NCBI GenBank assembly: GCA_023428245.1
Contig: JAEYYX010000011.1
Location: 1 to 64,000 of the forward strand
Direction of reading: 5' to 3'
Source of the DNA: Pseudomonadota bacterium
GTDB taxonomy: Bacteria > Myxococcota_A > Polyangia > Polyangiales > Polyangiaceae
DNA: 64,000 nucleotides
Below are positions 8,136 through 16,610 of the stretch, one piece after another (position 1 is the stretch's first letter; the number at the start of each line of letters is the position of its first letter). The notes beneath the pieces are model-generated. The model did not search any database and was not told where the DNA came from. It saw only the letters and a program-made list of their open reading frames with translations. Both the position numbers and the translations under genes were made by a program.

Positions 8136-9494
8136 TTGTACGATTGGTTTTTCGAGCGCCTCAAGTCCTTTGGTGAGGACAAGGCGCTCGTTTACCCGAC
8201 GGCTTCGGGCGAGCGCGTCGCCAGCTATCGAGAGCTGCTCGAAGGCAAGGAGGGTTTCCGCGCTGAGCTCGAGAGGCGCGGAATCGGAGCAGGCGACGTC
8301 GTGGCAGTCGAAGGCGCGTTTACGCGCAGCGCGACAGCGCTCATCTTGGCGCTGATCGAGGCCCAAGCCATCGTTGTGCCGCTCGTGCGCGAGATGCGCG
8401 CCCACAGGGACGCCTGTCTCGATGTTTCTGAGGCCAGCTGGCTCTTTGAGTTCGACGAGGAAGACGGACCCACCGTGCATGACCTTCGCCCGGTCACCCG
8501 CGTGAACAAGACCCTCGAGAAGCTCAGGGCGCGGAGCTCACCCGGCCTCGTCATCTTCTCCTCCGGCTCGACGGGGCAGCCGAAGGGCATTGTCCACGAC
8601 TTCGCCCAGATTCTGAAGAAGTTCGAGAAGGTTCGCCAGAAGAAGGTCACGCTCTGCTTCCTCCTGTTCGATCACATCGGCGGTGTAGACACGCTCCTCA
8701 GCACGCTGACCAGCGGCGGCACCCTCGTCACAGTCGCTCGACGCGACCCAGTGACCGTCGTCGAGACGATTGAGCGCCACCGTGTGCACACCCTACCCAC
8801 CTCACCGACCTTCCTGAATCTTCTCCTCATCTCGGGACTCGTCGAAAAGCACGACCTCGGCTCTTTGCGTGTCATCGCTTACGGCACCGAGCCGATGCCT
8901 GCGGGAACCTTGGCGCGGCTCCACGCTACGTTCCCAGACGTTGCTCTCGTCCAGACCTACGGGATGAGCGAACTCGGCGTCTTGCGGTCACGTTCGAAGG
9001 ACTCGAGCTCGCCATGGATCGAGTTCAACCAGGACGGGTTCCAGGTCGATGTGCGCGACGGGATCCTCTGGGTGAAGGCCGAGACGGCCATGCTCGGCTA
9101 CCTGAACGCCCCAGATCTGTTCGACGAAGACGGTTGGCTCAACACGCAGGATGCAGTCGAGGTCGATGGCCCCTATTTCCGAATCCTCGGTAGGAAGACC
9201 GATCTCATCAACGTTGGAGGCCAGAAGGTCTACCCGACGGAGGTCGAGGGCTGTCTGCTCGAAATGCCGAACGTCCGCGATGTGAGCGTCTTCGGTAAGA
9301 CAAACCCGATGACAGGGCAGATGGTCGCGGCTCGCTTCAACTTGATCGAACCCGAGCCCCTCGCTGAGTTCAAAGTGCGTATGTTCGCCTTCTGTCGCTC
9401 GCGCCTCGCCGCCTACCAGATCCCACGCGCAGTGGAGATCGTCACGGAGGACCAATTTGGAGCCCGCTTCAAAAAATCCCGACGAGAGCATTAA
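8136..9494 (+). CDS. AMP-forming acyl ligase (ANL family), short form
   Basis: A 452-residue adenylating enzyme. The P-loop-like motif is FSSGSTGQPKG; the A5-type motif is YGMSELG; later motifs are GWLNTQDAVEVDG, RILGRKTDLINVGGQKVYP and a C-terminal Lys in FGARFKKSR. It would activate a carboxylic acid as acyl-AMP and pass it to CoA or, here more likely, to the operon's ACP. The chosen start is TTG at 8136, preceded by a strong SD (GAGGAGAGG). The ATG at 8052 lies inside the previous gene and lacks homology. The N-terminal domain is shorter than in typical fatty acyl-CoA ligases. It overlaps the next gene by 38 bp. Confidence 0.9.
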   Translation: MYDWFFERLKSFGEDKALVYPTASGERVASYRELLEGKEGFRAELERRGIGAGDVVAVEGAFTRSATALILALIEAQAIVVPLVREMRAHRDACLDVSEASWLFEFDEEDGPTVHDLRPVTRVNKTLEKLRARSSPGLVIFSSGSTGQPKGIVHDFAQILKKFEKVRQKKVTLCFLLFDHIGGVDTLLSTLTSGGTLVTVARRDPVTVVETIERHRVHTLPTSPTFLNLLLISGLVEKHDLGSLRVIAYGTEPMPAGTLARLHATFPDVALVQTYGMSELGVLRSRSKDSSSPWIEFNQDGFQVDVRDGILWVKAETAMLGYLNAPDLFDEDGWLNTQDAVEVDGPYFRILGRKTDLINVGGQKVYPTEVEGCLLEMPNVRDVSVFGKTNPMTGQMVAARFNLIEPEPLAEFKVRMFAFCRSRLAAYQIPRAVEIVTEDQFGARFKKSRREH

Positions 9495-10029
9495 GGCCAA
9501 GCTCAAGCTCGTCATTTGGGAAGAGACTCGAGGGATCCACTTCGAGCTCCTTTGGCTGCGCCTGCTTGCTCTGCTCTTTCCCGACGCCACGCCGGAGATG
9601 CGCGCTGAATGGCTGCGCAGCGTTGGAGCAACAATTGGCCCCGAGACGCGTCTTCTCACGCTGCCCTATATGAACGGCCGCCGTCCGCGCCTCTTCGGGA
9701 ATCTGAGCATTGGTCGCAATTGTCTCATTGAAGAAAAAGTCGTCCTCGATCTCCAGGAACACATCGAAATCGGAGACGATGTCCATCTCGCCGAAGGTGC
9801 CATGATCCTCACGAGCACTCACGAGATCGGCCCCAAGGAACACCGTGCCGGAGCCTTGCAGCGCATACCAGTGACCATCGAGAGCGGCGCGAAAATCGGA
9901 CCCGGAGCTTTGATCTGTCCAGGGATCCGCGTCGGAGCGGGTGCGGTGGTCGACGCTCGAGCCATGGTGAACAAAGACGTGCCCACAGGCGCCTTCGTCT
10001 CGGGGAATCCCGCTACCGTGAAGCGATGA
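9457..10029 (+). CDS. Left-handed beta-helix (hexapeptide) acyltransferase, second copy
   Basis: A 190-residue hexapeptide-repeat acyltransferase. The WbbJ/maltose-O-acetyltransferase-type signature is clear: LTSTHEIG with a candidate catalytic His, then IGPGALICPGIRVGAGAVVDARAMVNKDVP and FVSGNPAT. The start is TTG at 9457 with a well-placed GGAGG upstream, inside the 3' end of the ligase gene, so expression is coupled to it. The product is presumably cytoplasmic, O-acylating a sugar or similar acceptor. It differs from the first copy in having the complete catalytic loop, so the two probably have distinct acceptors. Confidence 0.88.
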   Translation: MEPASKNPDESIKAKLKLVIWEETRGIHFELLWLRLLALLFPDATPEMRAEWLRSVGATIGPETRLLTLPYMNGRRPRLFGNLSIGRNCLIEEKVVLDLQEHIEIGDDVHLAEGAMILTSTHEIGPKEHRAGALQRIPVTIESGAKIGPGALICPGIRVGAGAVVDARAMVNKDVPTGAFVSGNPATVKR

Positions 10030-10874
10030 AGAGGCTGTTTTTGATTTCAGTCACGGGGCTTCTCGTACTCGGGGCGCTCTTCGAGGTCTCGGGCCTCAGG
10101 GAGCGCACGCTCGGCCGGGAACGCTATAGGTTTCTCTACGCGAGCGGACCGATGCGAGACGAAGAGCAGGCTGCTCTCCGCGGCTCATCCTGGAAGCTCG
10201 AGACCCTCACGGTCGCCCCCGACATCTCAATAAAGGTCGCTCGCACCGAGGGGCGAGCGAAAGACGCACCGTGGCTCTTCTATTTCCCTGGCAACGACAA
10301 GACGCAGCTCAAGACCGGCATGCAAGTCCTCGAGGCATTGCGGACCGATCACGATGCTCATCTCGTTGCTCTTTCCTATCGCAGTTTTTCCGGCAATCCC
10401 GGCTCCGCCGCAGTCGATAGGATCGCCGAGGACAACATCGCCATCGTCGAAGCGCTCCAGGCTCAGCACGGAGTGACTCCTGAGCGCGTTCACGTCATCG
10501 GCTTCTCGATCGGCGGTTACTTCGCGGCACGTTTGACGGCGGAGCTGTGCGAACGAGGGCGAGGCCCTTCGAGTCTCACGCTACTCGCGCCAGGTTATGA
10601 TCTCGTGATGATCCGTCCTTCGCCTCTCGCACGTCTCGGGATCGGAGACGACTATCAAATGGCGCCTTTCCTACCTTTCGTGAAGTCTCGGAGCGTCGTG
10701 CTGCAGGGGACGGCCGACGAGGCATTTCACGGCCCTGAGCAGGGCAAAGCCGTCGCAGAGGCCCTCAGTCGGACGGGATCGAGCTCCTATGTGGAATTCC
10801 CCGGCCTTGAGCACGAGGCGCTCCTCGAGCACGAGCCGGCGCTCGCTGGCGCACGTGAGTTTCTCTGGGAATAG
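10026..10874 (+). CDS. Membrane-anchored alpha/beta hydrolase
   Basis: A 282-residue protein with an N-terminal hydrophobic anchor (MKRLFLISVTGLLVLGALFE) followed by an alpha/beta-hydrolase fold. The nucleophile elbow is GFSIGG, a candidate acid residue lies in QGTADEAFH, and the His in FPGLEHEAL completes the triad. It overlaps the acyltransferase by ATGA and therefore belongs to the same operon. It may act as a thioesterase or esterase that releases or trims the acyl product at the membrane (inference). It is similar in size to BAAT/YfhR-type hydrolases. Confidence 0.85.
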   Translation: MKRLFLISVTGLLVLGALFEVSGLRERTLGRERYRFLYASGPMRDEEQAALRGSSWKLETLTVAPDISIKVARTEGRAKDAPWLFYFPGNDKTQLKTGMQVLEALRTDHDAHLVALSYRSFSGNPGSAAVDRIAEDNIAIVEALQAQHGVTPERVHVIGFSIGGYFAARLTAELCERGRGPSSLTLLAPGYDLVMIRPSPLARLGIGDDYQMAPFLPFVKSRSVVLQGTADEAFHGPEQGKAVAEALSRTGSSSYVEFPGLEHEALLEHEPALAGAREFLWE

Positions 10875-10936
10875 CGAGTTTTCTTTCGCCGCTCCGGCGC
10901 TAGGATGGCGGGCTCTCGGAGAGAGGATCGAAGACC

Positions 10937-12094
10937 ATGCGCCCGTTCGAATACCACGCTCCTACCCGCCTCCTCGTCGGAGCCGGTCAGCTTGAGGCTC
11001 TTTCGTCCCTCGTACCGCAAGGGAAGAAGATCTTGTGCATCTACGCTGGCGCTTCGGCACAGACGAGTGGCGCCCTCGACGCGGTCCGCGTGGCGCTCTC
11101 CGGCAGGGAGTACCTCGAGCACTTCGGCGTCCCCGCCAATCCGGCCATTGAGGACGCCGATCCGATCACTGAGAGCGCGCGCAGCTTCGGCGCCGAGTTC
11201 ATCTTGGCGATCGGCGGCGGCTCGGTCATCGACCTCGCCAAGTTCGTCGCCGCCGCCGCGCGAGCCGAGGAGGACAGCATCACTCTTCTCACGCGGGGAA
11301 AAAAACCGAGTGACCCGTTGCCCGTGGGTGCCGTCGTCACCCGCGCCGGGACAGGATCCGAGTCAAACGGCATCGCCGCCATGAGCTGCGCGCGCACGGC
11401 ACAGAAACTCGTCTACATGCACCCGGGCACGGTCCCAAGGTTCGCTGTCCTCGACCCGGCGCTCCTCCGCAGCTTGCCGCGAAATGCCCTCGCCCGCGGC
11501 GTCGCGGACGCCTTCGTGCACGTCCTCGAGCAAACCGCAACCTACCCGACCGGATCCATCGTCCAAGAGCACCTCGCCGAGTCCCTCCTCAAGTCCCTTC
11601 TCTCTGTCGGGGAAGAGCTCAGCCGCGAGGAGATCAGCGATAGGACCCTCACGAACTTCTTATGGGCATCGAGCCTCGCTCAAGGGGGCCTGATCGCGAC
11701 CGGGACACCGGAAGATTGGGCAACCCATTTCATCGGACACGAGCTCACGGCGCTGCTCGGTATCGAGCATGCCGACACGCTGACTTATCTGCTTCCGCTC
11801 GTGTACCAGGCGCGCTTCGAGAAGAAGAAGGAGCGCCTGGCTCAGATCGGCGCCCGGATCTTCGGGCTCCAAGGGGAACAAGAGGAAGTAGCGCGCCTCA
11901 CCCTCGGGTGCATCGTGTCGTTCTTCCGCTCCCTGGGGCTTCCGACGGAACTTCGTGAGCTCTCCCTCACAGACGCGCAAATTCAGCGTATCGTAGCGGG
12001 ACTGAAAAGCGCCCGCCGCCTTCGGCTCGGCGAGCGCCTCGATCTCGATCTGCCCGAGGTCGAAGCCATGCTCCGCGCGGCATCAGCTAGCTGA
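10937..12094 (+). CDS. yqhD: Iron-dependent alcohol dehydrogenase / aldehyde reductase, YqhD type
   Basis: At 385 residues this protein aligns from end to end, by eye, with E. coli YqhD (387 aa). Matching segments include HAPTRLLVGAG, AIGGGSVIDLAKFVAAA, GTGSESN, ADAFVHVLEQ, DWATHFIGHELTALLGIEHADTL and a C-terminal LDL motif. The metal ligands D, H (ADAFVH) and H, H (GHEL, EHAD) are present. YqhD-type enzymes reduce short-chain and lipid-derived aldehydes with NADPH. It starts 62 bp after the hydrolase and may be the last gene of the acyl-transfer operon or an independent detoxification gene. It converges with the next gene. Confidence 0.92.
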   Translation: MRPFEYHAPTRLLVGAGQLEALSSLVPQGKKILCIYAGASAQTSGALDAVRVALSGREYLEHFGVPANPAIEDADPITESARSFGAEFILAIGGGSVIDLAKFVAAAARAEEDSITLLTRGKKPSDPLPVGAVVTRAGTGSESNGIAAMSCARTAQKLVYMHPGTVPRFAVLDPALLRSLPRNALARGVADAFVHVLEQTATYPTGSIVQEHLAESLLKSLLSVGEELSREEISDRTLTNFLWASSLAQGGLIATGTPEDWATHFIGHELTALLGIEHADTLTYLLPLVYQARFEKKKERLAQIGARIFGLQGEQEEVARLTLGCIVSFFRSLGLPTELRELSLTDAQIQRIVAGLKSARRLRLGERLDLDLPEVEAMLRAASAS

Positions 12095-12096
12095 GT

Positions 12097-12756
12097 TCAG
12101 CCTGGTGACAGCAGCTTGAAGGCGTGCGTCCAGGAGCCCGTGCGAAATCCTGGAATGCACCAGAGAACACAAAGGGGCTCGATGGCGCGGGCTGCGACCA
12201 CCGTGCCCATGTCACAGGTTTCCCAACCGAAGTCGGTCAAAATCTGGCGCGTCTGTGCTTTTGCTGGCTCGCTGTTGCCACAAATGAACATCGTGGGGGG
12301 ACCCGAAAGAAGCTTCGGCTGGAACATGAGGGCACTGCCCACCGAAGAGAAGCACTTCACGAAATGGGCCTCGGGGAAGGCATCCTGCAAGATTTCCATG
12401 AGCGAGCGCTGACCGTCCGTAAAAAAGCTGATGACTCCGTCGACAGGCGGCACATCCGCAATGGGGTTTGTCGTATCGAGGACGGTCTTGCCGCGCAGAA
12501 AGGCAGGGTCGACGCCTTTCAGCGCCGCGACGGCGGCCGCTCCTTTGACGGCGAGCACGAGTAGCTCGCCGTATTTGGCCGTGGCCTGGAACGTCCCGAT
12601 CGAAGGGGTGCCCTGATTCCGAACTGCCGCGCCGCTCCGCCAAGCTTCGAGTTTCTCGGGCTCTCTTGAGCCCCGCATGACCTCGTGACCCAGGCTCAGA
12701 AACCCGTCCGCGAGCACCTGACCGACCTGACCTGACCCGAAGACTCCTACTTTCAT
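12097..12756 (-). CDS. NADP oxidoreductase, coenzyme F420-dependent-like
   Basis: A 219-residue Rossmann protein starting MKVGVFGSGQVGQVLADGF, with the dinucleotide motif GSGQVG and a 2'-phosphate-compatible SREPEK after the second strand. This matches the COG2085/NADP_F420-binding family (Fno-like reductases and related imine reductases). The ATG at 12756 is preceded by a good SD (GGAGG, 7 bp). Whether it uses F420 or only NADP(H) cannot be told from sequence. It is convergent with yqhD (2 bp between the stops) and divergent from the sulfur module. Confidence 0.85.
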   Translation of the reverse strand: MKVGVFGSGQVGQVLADGFLSLGHEVMRGSREPEKLEAWRSGAAVRNQGTPSIGTFQATAKYGELLVLAVKGAAAVAALKGVDPAFLRGKTVLDTTNPIADVPPVDGVISFFTDGQRSLMEILQDAFPEAHFVKCFSSVGSALMFQPKLLSGPPTMFICGNSEPAKAQTRQILTDFGWETCDMGTVVAARAIEPLCVLWCIPGFRTGSWTHAFKLLSPG

Positions 12757-12878
12757 AGTCCAACCTCCAGGCTCCACGGTACCAGGAAAACGCCATCTTG
12801 GGGTGAGGAAAGCCTCCTCCGGGCGCGCCTCGATTGCTTCCCCTGGAGCTTGGCACGTGGCGTGCTTTAAAGATAGCG

Positions 12879-13814
12879 ATGGAGCTCACAGACGCGGGAC
12901 CGTTGGTCCGGGCTTTCTACCACGAGGACACCTCAACCCTGACTTACCTCGTCTGGGACCCCGAGTCGCGCGACGCGCTCATCATAGACCCGGTCCTCGA
13001 CTACGACGTCTTCTCTTCACAGACCAGGACAACCTCCGCGGACGAGGTCCTCTCGGCTCTCCAAGAAGAGCGATTGACGCTTCGAGCCATCCTGGAGACC
13101 CACGCCCACGCGGACCACCTTTCCTCGGCCCAATACCTGAAGGAAAAGGCCGGAGTTCCAATCGGCATTGGTCAGGACATCACCAAGGTCCAGAGCATCT
13201 TTCGCTCGATCTTTAACTTCCCCGAGACCACACGTACAGACGGCTCACAGTTCGATCTTCTGCTCCGTCCTGGAGAGATCCAGCGCTTCGGCACACTCGC
13301 CGTCCTCCCGCTCGCGACCCCCGGACACACGCCTGCTTGTCTGAGTTACCTGATCGGGGACGCGGTGTTCACAGGCGACGCCCTCTTCATGGAAGATTAC
13401 GGGACCGGACGCGCCGATTTCCCAGGAGGAAGCGCCGAGGCTCTCTACCACTCGGTCCATGAAGTGCTCTATTCGCTGCCCGAGGAGACGCGGGTTTTTG
13501 TCGGTCACGACTATCGACCGAACGATCGCGCTCTCCGCTTCGAAAGCACCATCGGGCGAGAGAAGTCCTCCAATGTGCAGCTGCGTCAGACGACCACCGA
13601 GGCCGAGTACATCGCCCTCAGACAACGCCGCGATCGAACGCTCAAGGCTCCCCGGCTCATCTATCAGAGCGTACAGACCAACGTTTACGGCGGCTTCTTG
13701 CCGGAAAGCGAGCCAGGCGCCGGCCGCTTCTTCAAGATCCCCCTCAACCGAAGCACGCCCACGAGCCGTGCCGGCTCGCCGCTCGCGCTTCCGAAGAATG
13801 AGAAGAAATCATGA
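12879..13814 (+). CDS. blh: MBL-fold metallo-hydrolase / persulfide dioxygenase-like (Blh type)
   Basis: A 311-residue metallo-beta-lactamase-fold protein. The metal motif is THAHADHLSS, and further ligands lie in TPGHTPACLSY, FTGDALF and VGHDY. The ETHE1/Blh branch is indicated by IGIGQDI, GRADFPGGSAEALYHSV and the conserved tail LIYQSVQTNVYGG. In other bacteria Blh acts on sulfide-derived persulfides and is encoded with PmpAB-type transporters, exactly as here. The start is ATG 12879 (an upstream ATG at 12834 gives 15 extra residues). The stop overlaps the next gene by ATGA. Confidence 0.88.
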   Translation: MELTDAGPLVRAFYHEDTSTLTYLVWDPESRDALIIDPVLDYDVFSSQTRTTSADEVLSALQEERLTLRAILETHAHADHLSSAQYLKEKAGVPIGIGQDITKVQSIFRSIFNFPETTRTDGSQFDLLLRPGEIQRFGTLAVLPLATPGHTPACLSYLIGDAVFTGDALFMEDYGTGRADFPGGSAEALYHSVHEVLYSLPEETRVFVGHDYRPNDRALRFESTIGREKSSNVQLRQTTTEAEYIALRQRRDRTLKAPRLIYQSVQTNVYGGFLPESEPGAGRFFKIPLNRSTPTSRAGSPLALPKNEKKS

Positions 13815-14248
13815 CTCCGTCCTCCTCCTTCCTTGTCCCTCTCGCGGGCGGGGTTCTGATCGGACTCTCCGCGACCCTGCTTCTCGCCCTCCACGGGCGC
13901 GTCGCCGGCATCAGCGGCATCCTCGGCAATGCCATCAGCACGAACATCCCTCGACAGGAGCGCCGATGGCGTCTCGAATTCCTGCTCGGACTCATCGGTG
14001 CCGGCGCACTGCTCAGTCTGCTCGCCCCTGAGCAGTTCTCTTCATCGCCCGAAGCCTCCCTCCTCCTGGTCGGGCTGGCCGGTGTGCTCGTCGGCTTTGG
14101 AACTCGACTCGGTTCCGGATGCACATCGGGACACGGAGTCTGCGGCATCAGCCGTCTCTCCCTGCGCTCCTTGGTCGCAACTGTGACCTTCATCGCCTTC
14201 GGTGCCCTCACAGTCTTCCTCGTGAAGCAGTTCGGAGGCGCTGCATGA
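13811..14248 (+). CDS. YeeE/YedE-family sulfur transport half-protein (PmpA-like)
   Basis: A 145-residue membrane protein with about four helices and the family signature GSGCTSGHGVCGISRLS. The conserved Cys is thought to pass thiosulfate-derived or persulfide sulfur through the pore. It overlaps the Blh-like gene and the second half-transporter by 4 bp on each side (ATGA). This is the same order as blh-pmpA-pmpB operons elsewhere, so the two half-proteins very probably form one transporter. Confidence 0.88.
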   Translation: MTPSSSFLVPLAGGVLIGLSATLLLALHGRVAGISGILGNAISTNIPRQERRWRLEFLLGLIGAGALLSLLAPEQFSSSPEASLLLVGLAGVLVGFGTRLGSGCTSGHGVCGISRLSLRSLVATVTFIAFGALTVFLVKQFGGAA

Positions 14249-14727
14249 AGGCGCTCTTGTTCGTCGCCATCGGGGCTCTTTTCTCCATCGGTCTCGTCCT
14301 CTCCGGCATGACCCGGCCCGAGCACATCATCGGCTTCCTCGACTTCGGCGGCGACTTCGATCCGACTCTACTCTGGGTCATGGTCGGCGCCGTCTTGACC
14401 CATGGCCTCTCCTATCGATGGATCGGGAAGCGCCCCTCACCCTTCTTAGCGCCCTCCTTCGACATCCCTGCCCAAAAGCCCGTGGATGGCCGGCTCGTTG
14501 CCGGTTCCGCGCTGTTCGGAGTGGGCTGGGGGCTCGGGGGGTATTGCCCTGGTCCCGCGCTCACCAGTGTGTTTACCTTCGACCCCAAGACGCTGACTTT
14601 CGTCGCGGGCATGATCCTCGGGATGGTCCTATTTGCTGCTCGGCAGCTCGCGCGAGGTCGTCCGCCCCACGCAGCTGATTCATCATGGCAAAAAGCCGAC
14701 TCCCGATCCCACTTGTCGCCGACCTAG
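14245..14727 (+). CDS. YeeE/YedE-family sulfur transport half-protein (PmpB-like)
   Basis: A 160-residue membrane protein with four predicted helices and the paired-family motif GWGLGGYCPGPALTS carrying the conserved Cys. The start at ATG 14245 overlaps the previous stop; the longer frame from 14119 is an artefact of an open upstream frame. It contributes the second half of a PmpAB-like transporter. Its 3' end overlaps the SulP gene by 43 bp. Confidence 0.88.
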   Translation: MKALLFVAIGALFSIGLVLSGMTRPEHIIGFLDFGGDFDPTLLWVMVGAVLTHGLSYRWIGKRPSPFLAPSFDIPAQKPVDGRLVAGSALFGVGWGLGGYCPGPALTSVFTFDPKTLTFVAGMILGMVLFAARQLARGRPPHAADSSWQKADSRSHLSPT

Positions 14728-16412
14728 AGAGATTCGGAAGAGGGGCAGCAAAGAGTGATCTCATGGCGGGGCTGACGACAGCGGTCCTGCTTGTCCCGCA
14801 GTCGATGGCTTATGCGCTCATGGCTGGGCTCCCCCCGGTCACGGGCCTCTACGCAGCGCTCATCCCGCCCCTCGGCTACGTGCTCGTGGGCTCGTCTCGG
14901 GAGCTCTCCGTGGGCCCTGCGGCGATCGACTCCTTGCTCGTCCTCGCCGCCCTGGGGGGCATCGCTGAGCTTCCCAAGGACCAATACGCGAGCGCCGCTG
15001 CCCTCCTCTGCCTCATGGTGGGCCTGTTTCAGCTCACGATGGGCGCGCTCCGGCTCGGCCACGTCGTGACACTGCTCTCGCAGCCGGTGCTCAGCGGCTT
15101 CACGTCCGCGGCCGCGCTCCTGATCGCCACAGCCCAACTTCCCCACATCCTCGGCCTGCCGGCAGTTCGCGACGCGACGCTCTGGGGGGTTGTGCGTGCT
15201 CTTCACCCGTACTTCACAGCGGTCCATCTCCCGACGTTCCTCCTCGCCCTGGGCGCGGGCCTCATTCTCCTCGCGCAGGCGCGCTATTTTCCCCGCGCAC
15301 CGGGTGCACTTGTCGTGATCTTCTTCGGAAGCCTCGTGCCTCTCCTGGTTTCAGGCCCCTTCACGGACGTGACCGTCGTGGGAGCGGTCCCCCGAGGCCT
15401 GCCTAGTCTCGAGCTACCTGCCATTGACCTCTCACTCGTCGAGCGCCTCCTTCCGAGCGCAATCACGATCGCGATCGTCGGATTCATGGAGTCAATCGCG
15501 GTGGGACGCTTCTATGCCCAACGCGGCAAGTATCTCCTTCAGTCTGATCGGGAACTGCTCGCGCTCGGCCTCGTCAACGTGCTCGGGGGCCTATTCCAGG
15601 GTTACCCCGCCACAGGCAGCTTTTCGCGAACGGCGGTCAATGCGCGTGCCGGAGCTCGTACAACGCTCTCCATAGCCTTCGCGTCCCTCATGGTGGGCGT
15701 GTCGCTCCTGCTCCTGACCCCCTTGTTCTCTTACATCCCGAAAGCAGCGCTAGCGGCTATCATCGTGGCGGCAGTGCTCGGACTCGTCGATATCGCCCAG
15801 GTGCGCGAGAAATTCCGGATTCAAAAGAGCGAAGGTGTCCTTCTTTTGATCACCTTTGCTGCCACAGTGACCCTCGGGGTAGCGGCAGGTCTGGTCCTCG
15901 GGATCTTGTCATCGTTAGCGTGGTTTTTGGTTCGAGCGACTCGTCCGCACATCGCGGTGCTCGGTCGAGTACCCGGCACACTGCTCTTCAAAGATGTGAA
16001 GCGGAACAAGCACCTCATCACCTATGATGACGTGCTCATCATCCGCCCTGATGCGCAGCTCTTCTTCGCCAACGCTGAGTATCTTCGCGATCAACTTGCC
16101 CGCCTCGAAGGCCGAGCCAAGCGCTCTCTCACCGCGATCATCATCGACGCAGCAGCGATCCCGTCCATCGACTCGACCGCCGCCGATCTCCTCGAAGAGC
16201 TCGACACCGCGTATCGCGCTCGAGGCGTTGAGTTCTACCTGACGGGCATCAAAGGACCGGTCCGCGACATTCTGGAGCGCACGGGATACTGGGAACGGAG
16301 ACGCGAGATGCTCAGCTGTATTTCGGTTCACGAGGCACTCCTGCGCCACGAAAGTCGCAGGGATCCGAGATCGTTTTTTCCGCGTCCACCCTCGTCGGCG
16401 CCCCGTCCCTGA
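14685..16412 (+). CDS. SulP-family anion transporter with STAS domain
   Basis: A 575-residue SLC26/SulP transporter. The transmembrane domain (about 20-420) begins with GLTTAVLLVPQSMAYALMAGLPPVTGLYAA and contains the ELSVGPAA and GSFSRTAVNARAG motifs. A cytoplasmic STAS domain (about 440-550) includes AIIIDAAAIPSIDSTAADLL. SulP proteins move sulfate, bicarbonate or dicarboxylates. Directly after blh-pmpAB, sulfate or sulfite is the best guess: export or import of the oxidised product of persulfide metabolism. Full-length, with no sign of damage. Confidence 0.92.
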   Translation: MAKSRLPIPLVADLERFGRGAAKSDLMAGLTTAVLLVPQSMAYALMAGLPPVTGLYAALIPPLGYVLVGSSRELSVGPAAIDSLLVLAALGGIAELPKDQYASAAALLCLMVGLFQLTMGALRLGHVVTLLSQPVLSGFTSAAALLIATAQLPHILGLPAVRDATLWGVVRALHPYFTAVHLPTFLLALGAGLILLAQARYFPRAPGALVVIFFGSLVPLLVSGPFTDVTVVGAVPRGLPSLELPAIDLSLVERLLPSAITIAIVGFMESIAVGRFYAQRGKYLLQSDRELLALGLVNVLGGLFQGYPATGSFSRTAVNARAGARTTLSIAFASLMVGVSLLLLTPLFSYIPKAALAAIIVAAVLGLVDIAQVREKFRIQKSEGVLLLITFAATVTLGVAAGLVLGILSSLAWFLVRATRPHIAVLGRVPGTLLFKDVKRNKHLITYDDVLIIRPDAQLFFANAEYLRDQLARLEGRAKRSLTAIIIDAAAIPSIDSTAADLLEELDTAYRARGVEFYLTGIKGPVRDILERTGYWERRREMLSCISVHEALLRHESRRDPRSFFPRPPSSAPRP

Positions 16413-16610
16413 CCGAGCGCTTCAGTCCCGCCCCGAACGAGGCGAGGGTGGAAGCTCGGGACATGGTGCGACGCGCTTCACGGCTGCGGTCAAAGCCACC
16501 CAAAAAGCAGAGGCGGCGAGCGGCTGTAAGTTCCCGAGCCCCTCAATTGCCCGGCCGACCAGCCTTCCGCTAAAAGTCCCGGAGCCGCGGGAAATCGCCC
16601 AGAAGTCACA

